From NCBI GenBank assembly GCA_031216755.1, contig JARUHG010000007.1, positions 124,001 through 188,000 on the forward strand: DNA of 64,000 bases, in the 5' to 3' direction. This document shows positions 60,306 through 64,000 of the stretch, one piece after another (within the stretch, counting starts at the first letter, position 1; each line of letters starts with the position of its first letter). A program made the position numbers and the translations under genes. Origin of the DNA: Lysobacter arvi. GTDB lineage: Bacteria > Pseudomonadota > Gammaproteobacteria > Xanthomonadales > Xanthomonadaceae. The notes beneath the pieces are model-generated. The model was not told the DNA's origin. It ran no database searches and was given only the letters and a program-made list of their open reading frames with translations.

Positions 60306-61595
60306 ATGAGCGACGACCGACAGGGCCGCAGCACCGGCGACAGCAACAAGATCCTTTACTGCTCGTTCTGCGGGAAAAGCCAGCACGAGGTCCGCAAGCT
60401 GATTGCGGGCCCGAGCGTGTTCATCTGCGACGAATGCGTCGAGCTGTGCAACGACATCATCCGCGAGGAACTGGAGGAGAAGGCCCAGTCGGCCCGTAGC
60501 CACCTGCCCAAGCCGCGCGAGATCCTCGAAGTCCTGGACCAGTACGTGATCGGCCAGCAGCGCGCCAAGCGCACGCTCGCGGTCGCCGTCTACAACCATT
60601 ACAAGCGCATCGAGAGCCGCCAGAAGAACGACGACGTCGAACTGGCGAAGTCGAACATCCTGCTGGTGGGCCCGACCGGTTCGGGCAAGACCCTGCTGGC
60701 CGAGACGCTGGCGCGGCTGCTCAACGTGCCGTTCACGATCGCCGATGCCACCACGCTGACCGAAGCCGGCTACGTCGGCGAGGACGTGGAAAACATCATC
60801 CAGAAGCTCCTGCAGAAGTGCGACTACGACGTCGAGAAGGCGCAGCAGGGCATCGTGTATATCGATGAGATCGACAAGATCTCGCGCAAGAGCGACAACC
60901 CATCGATCACCCGCGACGTGTCGGGCGAGGGCGTGCAGCAGGCACTGCTGAAGCTCATCGAAGGCACGGTCGCCAGCGTGCCGCCGCAGGGCGGCCGCAA
61001 GCACCCGCAGCAGGAGTTCCTGCAGGTCGACACGCGCAACATCCTCTTCGTCGTCGGCGGCGCGTTCGCCGGGCTGGACAAGATCATCCAGCAGCGCAGC
61101 ACGGAGGCCGGCGGCATCGGCTTCGGCGCGAAGGTGAAGAGCAGCGAGCGCAAGAACGACATCGGCAAGCTGCTGGCGGACGTGGAGCCGGAAGACCTGA
61201 TCAAGTTCGGCCTGATCCCCGAGTTCGTCGGCCGCCTGCCCGTCGTCGCGACGCTGGAGGAGTTGGACGAGCCGGCCCTGGTCAAGATCCTGACCGAGCC
61301 GAAGAACGCCATCACCAAGCAGTTCAAGAAGCTGTTCGAGATGGAAAGCGTGGAGCTCGAGTTCCGCCCGGATGCCTTGGCGGCCATCGCGCGGAAGGCG
61401 CTCAAGCGCAAGACCGGCGCACGCGGTCTGCGGACCATCGTCGAGTCGGTCCTGCTCGACACCATGTACGAGCTGCCGTCGCTGGAGAACGTCTCCAAGG
61501 TGGTGGTGGACGAGTCGGTCATCGATCACAAGACCGAGCCGTACCTGATCTACCAGACGCCTCCGGCCGCCCCGAAGGTCGCGTCCGCCGACTGA
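60306..61595 (+). CDS. clpX: ATP-dependent Clp protease ATP-binding subunit ClpX
   Basis: 429 residues. The zinc-binding domain has Cys19, Cys22, Cys41 and Cys44 ([19 protein letters not shown]). Walker [32 protein letters not shown] at about 122, Walker [40 protein letters not shown], sensor and arginine regions up to [20 protein letters not shown]. Unfolds ssrA-tagged and other substrates for ClpP; the zinc domain binds adaptors such as SspB. A longer open frame upstream (MGTG) has no support. Confidence 0.98.
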   Translation: MSDDRQGRSTGDSNKILYCSFCGKSQHEVRKLIAGPSVFICDECVELCNDIIREELEEKAQSARSHLPKPREILEVLDQYVIGQQRAKRTLAVAVYNHYKRIESRQKNDDVELAKSNILLVGPTGSGKTLLAETLARLLNVPFTIADATTLTEAGYVGEDVENIIQKLLQKCDYDVEKAQQGIVYIDEIDKISRKSDNPSITRDVSGEGVQQALLKLIEGTVASVPPQGGRKHPQQEFLQVDTRNILFVVGGAFAGLDKIIQQRSTEAGGIGFGAKVKSSERKNDIGKLLADVEPEDLIKFGLIPEFVGRLPVVATLEELDEPALVKILTEPKNAITKQFKKLFEMESVELEFRPDALAAIARKALKRKTGARGLRTIVESVLLDTMYELPSLENVSKVVVDESVIDHKTEPYLIYQTPPAAPKVASAD

Positions 61596-61672
61596 CGGCG
61601 ACGTGACCGGCGTCCCGGCTCCGGAATGCCGGACGCTCGGGTAAGCGGCTGATTCACAACGGATAAATGCCC

Positions 61673-61700
61673 GCGGCCCGCAGCTTAGCCTGCGGGCCGC
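61673..61700 (+). terminator. Hairpin after clpX
   Basis: 11-bp stem GCGGCCCGCAG (61673-61683) with CTGCGGGCCGC (61690-61700), loop of 6 nt, followed by TTGC. Its last base is also the first base of the lon promoter -35, so a single compact region ends clpX and starts lon. Confidence 0.6.
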
Positions 61701-61728
61701 TTGCATCCGCTCGCGCCGAACCCCATAA
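61700..61728 (+). promoter_or_regulatory. Sigma-32-like heat-shock promoter of lon
   Basis: CTTGCA (61700-61705), 15-nt spacer, CCCCATAA (61721-61728). Only one mismatch from the CTTGAA core, and CCCCAT is exact. The lon ATG lies 75 nt downstream. This is the strongest heat-shock promoter in the window. Confidence 0.7.
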
Positions 61729-61802
61729 CCGTCGCCATGGGCGAAGCTTGCCCACGAAGTCCACGGGCGCGCTTCGCCCGTCCCTGCTTTCCGGAGTCCC
61801 CC

Positions 61803-64000
61803 ATGGCCGTATCATCCGAGCACGAGACGCTCACCCTCCCGGTCCTGCCGCTGCGCGACGTCGTCGTGTTCCCGCACATGGTGATCCCGCTCTTTGTGGG
61901 GCGAGACAAGTCGATCCATGCGCTGGATCTCGCCATGGAGGCGGACAAGCGCATCCTGCTGGTCGCCCAGAAGTCCGCCGAGACGGACGACCCCGGCGCC
62001 GAGGACCTCTACAAGGTCGGTACGCTCGCCCAGGTGCTCCAGCTGCTGAAGCTTCCTGACGGCACGATCAAGGTGCTCGTCGAGGGCGTGGCGCGCGTGA
62101 ATGTCCATGACGTCACCGAGCGCGGCGGTGCGCTGAGCGGGCAGGCCGAGATCGTGGAGCCGGAGAACGACCGCGAGGAGCGCGAGATCGAGGCGATCGC
62201 GCGTTCGCTGATGGGCCTGTTCGAACAGTACGTGAAGACCAATCGCAAGCTCCCGCCGGAGCTGATGCAGACGCTCTCGGGCATCGACGAGCCCGGCCGC
62301 CTGGCCGACACGGTCGCCGCGCACCTGGGCGTGCGCATCGGCGACAAGCAGAAGCTGTTGGAAACGCACGGCATCGGCGCGCGGCTGGAGCAATTGGTCG
62401 GTCTGGTCGATGGCGAGATCGACGTGCAGCAGCTGGAAAAGCGCATCCGCGGCCGCGTGAAGTCGCAGATGGAGAAGAGCCAGCGCGAGTACTACCTCAA
62501 CGAGCAGATGAAGGCGATCCAGAAGGAGCTCGGCGAGATCGACGATGCGCCCAACGACATCGACGAGCTGACCCGCAAGATCGCCGAAGCCGGCATGCCC
62601 AAGCCGGTGGAAACCAAGGCCAAGGCCGAGCTCAACAAGCTCAAGCAGATGTCGCCGATGTCCGCGGAAGCGGCCGTGGTGAGAAATTATCTCGACTGGC
62701 TGCTGGGCGTGCCGTGGAAGAAGCGCACCAAGGTGCGCAAGGACCTCAAGGCGGCACAGGACGTGCTGGACGCGGACCACTTCGGCCTGGAGAAGGTCAA
62801 GGACCGCATCCTCGAATACCTCGCCGTGCAGTCGCGCGTGAAGCAGATGAAGGGGCCGATCCTGTGCCTGGTCGGACCGCCGGGCGTGGGCAAGACCTCG
62901 CTCGGCCAGTCGATCGCGAAGGCGACGAACCGCAAGTTCGTGCGCATGTCGCTCGGCGGCGTGCGCGACGAGGCGGAAATCCGCGGCCACCGTCGTACGT
63001 ACGTCGGCTCGATGCCGGGTCGCATCGTGCAGAACCTCAACAAGGTCGGAAGCAGGAACCCGCTGTTCGTGCTCGATGAAATCGACAAGATGTCGATGGA
63101 TTTCCGCGGCGATCCGTCTTCTGCGTTGCTCGAAGTCCTCGATCCGGAGCAGAACAACGCGTTCAACGATCATTACCTGGAGGTCGACCTCGACCTGTCG
63201 GAGGTGATGTTCGTCGCGACGTCCAACTCGCTCAACATCCCCGGTCCGCTGCTGGACCGCATGGAAGTGATCCGCATCCCGGGTTACACCGAAGAGGAAA
63301 AGCTCAACATCGCGATGCGCTACCTGCTGCCCAAGCAGATCAAGGGCAACGGATTGAAGCCGGAGGAATTGAAGGTCGCCGAGAGTGCCGTGCGCGACAT
63401 CGTGCGTTACTACACTCGCGAATCGGGCGTGCGTTCGCTCGAGCGCGAGATCGCCAAGATCTGCCGCAAGGTGGTGAAGGAAATCGCGCTTGCGGGCCCG
63501 GCGAAGAAGGGCGCGAAGAAGAACGTGGTGAATGTCACCTCGAAGAACCTCGACAAGTACCTGGGCGTGCGCCGCTACGACTTCGGCCGTGCGGAAGAGC
63601 AGAACGAAGTCGGCCTGGTCACCGGCCTGGCGTGGACCGAAGTGGGCGGCGACCTGCTGCAGATCGAATCCACGCTGGTCCCGGGCAAGGGCCAGCTGCT
63701 GCTGACCGGCCAGCTGGGCGACGTGATGAAGGAATCGGCCTCGGCCGCGCTGTCGGTGGTGCGTGCGCGCACGGAGCAGCTCGGCATCGACCTGGATTTC
63801 CTGCAGAAGCACGACGTGCACGTCCACGTACCCGAAGGCGCCACGCCGAAGGACGGTCCGAGTGCGGGCATCGCGATGGCGACCGCGCTGGTATCCATGC
63901 TCACGCGCAATCCGGTGAAGGCGGACGTGGCGATGACCGGCGAAATCACCCTGCGCGGCCGCGTCCTGCCGATCGGCGGCCTCAAGGAGAAGCTGCTGGC
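61803..64000 (+). CDS. lon: ATP-dependent protease Lon (3' end missing)
   Basis: The window holds 732 codons, from ATG 61803 (CCGGAG upstream) to the right edge. N-terminal LON substrate-binding domain ([35 protein letters not shown]), coiled linker, AAA+ module with Walker [23 protein letters not shown] near 358 and Walker [14 protein letters not shown], then the protease domain with catalytic Ser687 ([15 protein letters not shown]) and Lys730 ([11 protein letters not shown]). About 80 residues remain beyond the edge in family members. It degrades misfolded and regulatory proteins. Confidence 0.97.
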   Translation, partial: MAVSSEHETLTLPVLPLRDVVVFPHMVIPLFVGRDKSIHALDLAMEADKRILLVAQKSAETDDPGAEDLYKVGTLAQVLQLLKLPDGTIKVLVEGVARVNVHDVTERGGALSGQAEIVEPENDREEREIEAIARSLMGLFEQYVKTNRKLPPELMQTLSGIDEPGRLADTVAAHLGVRIGDKQKLLETHGIGARLEQLVGLVDGEIDVQQLEKRIRGRVKSQMEKSQREYYLNEQMKAIQKELGEIDDAPNDIDELTRKIAEAGMPKPVETKAKAELNKLKQMSPMSAEAAVVRNYLDWLLGVPWKKRTKVRKDLKAAQDVLDADHFGLEKVKDRILEYLAVQSRVKQMKGPILCLVGPPGVGKTSLGQSIAKATNRKFVRMSLGGVRDEAEIRGHRRTYVGSMPGRIVQNLNKVGSRNPLFVLDEIDKMSMDFRGDPSSALLEVLDPEQNNAFNDHYLEVDLDLSEVMFVATSNSLNIPGPLLDRMEVIRIPGYTEEEKLNIAMRYLLPKQIKGNGLKPEELKVAESAVRDIVRYYTRESGVRSLEREIAKICRKVVKEIALAGPAKKGAKKNVVNVTSKNLDKYLGVRRYDFGRAEEQNEVGLVTGLAWTEVGGDLLQIESTLVPGKGQLLLTGQLGDVMKESASAALSVVRARTEQLGIDLDFLQKHDVHVHVPEGATPKDGPSAGIAMATALVSMLTRNPVKADVAMTGEITLRGRVLPIGGLKEKLL

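Overview
This 64 kb window is an almost gap-free stretch of core chromosome from a GC-rich gammaproteobacterium, most likely Lysobacter or a close relative in the Xanthomonadaceae. That placement is an inference. It rests on strong G/C-ending codon use, the gene orders tRNA(Pro-Arg-His-Lys-Leu)-tig-clpP-clpX-lon and phoB-phoR-ppk-ppx, a DUF2007 'pathogenicity-like' protein, and intergenic palindrome families of the kind common in this group. I see no prophage, insertion sequence, CRISPR array, rRNA or replication origin. Both ends cut genes: the 3' part of a GyrI-like protein on the left, and lon on the right, which stops two codons after the catalytic lysine.

Layout. 1-11 kb: DNA-repair glycosylase, acyltransferase with an M15 carboxypeptidase, a compact SPFH/membrane/ribbon-helix-helix/DUF4177 operon, purT, secreted or lipidated enzymes, and the N-degron leucyltransferase bpt. 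11-25 kb: EF-hand protein, tesB, amidase, MOSC protein, hydrolase, the rRNA methyltransferase rlmKL, two pirins, aqpZ and a phospholipase D protein. This part is rich in dispersed palindromes, including a 139-bp unit repeated four times in tandem. 25-38 kb: mfd, a SAM methyltransferase, GNAT enzymes, a CDF transporter, rlmJ, the creBCD locus and a GNAT/nitrilase pair. 39-45 kb: glycosyltransferase with PAP2 phosphatase, divergent from the osmoregulated periplasmic glucan genes opgG-opgH. 44.7-50.7 kb: the phosphate and polyphosphate block ppx, ppk, phoR, phoB. 50.7-57 kb: BepA-like M48 protease, glutaredoxin, AhpD-like protein, NAD-type isocitrate dehydrogenase, NhaC antiporter and a BI-1 protein. 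57-64 kb: five tRNAs, then trigger factor, ClpP, ClpX and Lon.

Regulation readable from sequence: a perfect CreB 'cre tag' before creD; a PHO-box-like element before phoB; sigma-32-like promoters with identical 15-nt spacers before clpP and lon; and tandem 8-bp sites at an 11-bp period over the promoter of the operon that encodes a ribbon-helix-helix protein, suggesting autoregulation. The most unusual structural features are repeat elements that have entered coding sequence: a REPIN-like palindrome inserted in frame in rlmKL, and one arm of a GGGA-rich inverted-repeat element forming the N-terminus of CreB. I found no wholly new multi-gene system. The SPFH/RHH operon and the GNAT/nitrilase pair are the least understood gene sets.
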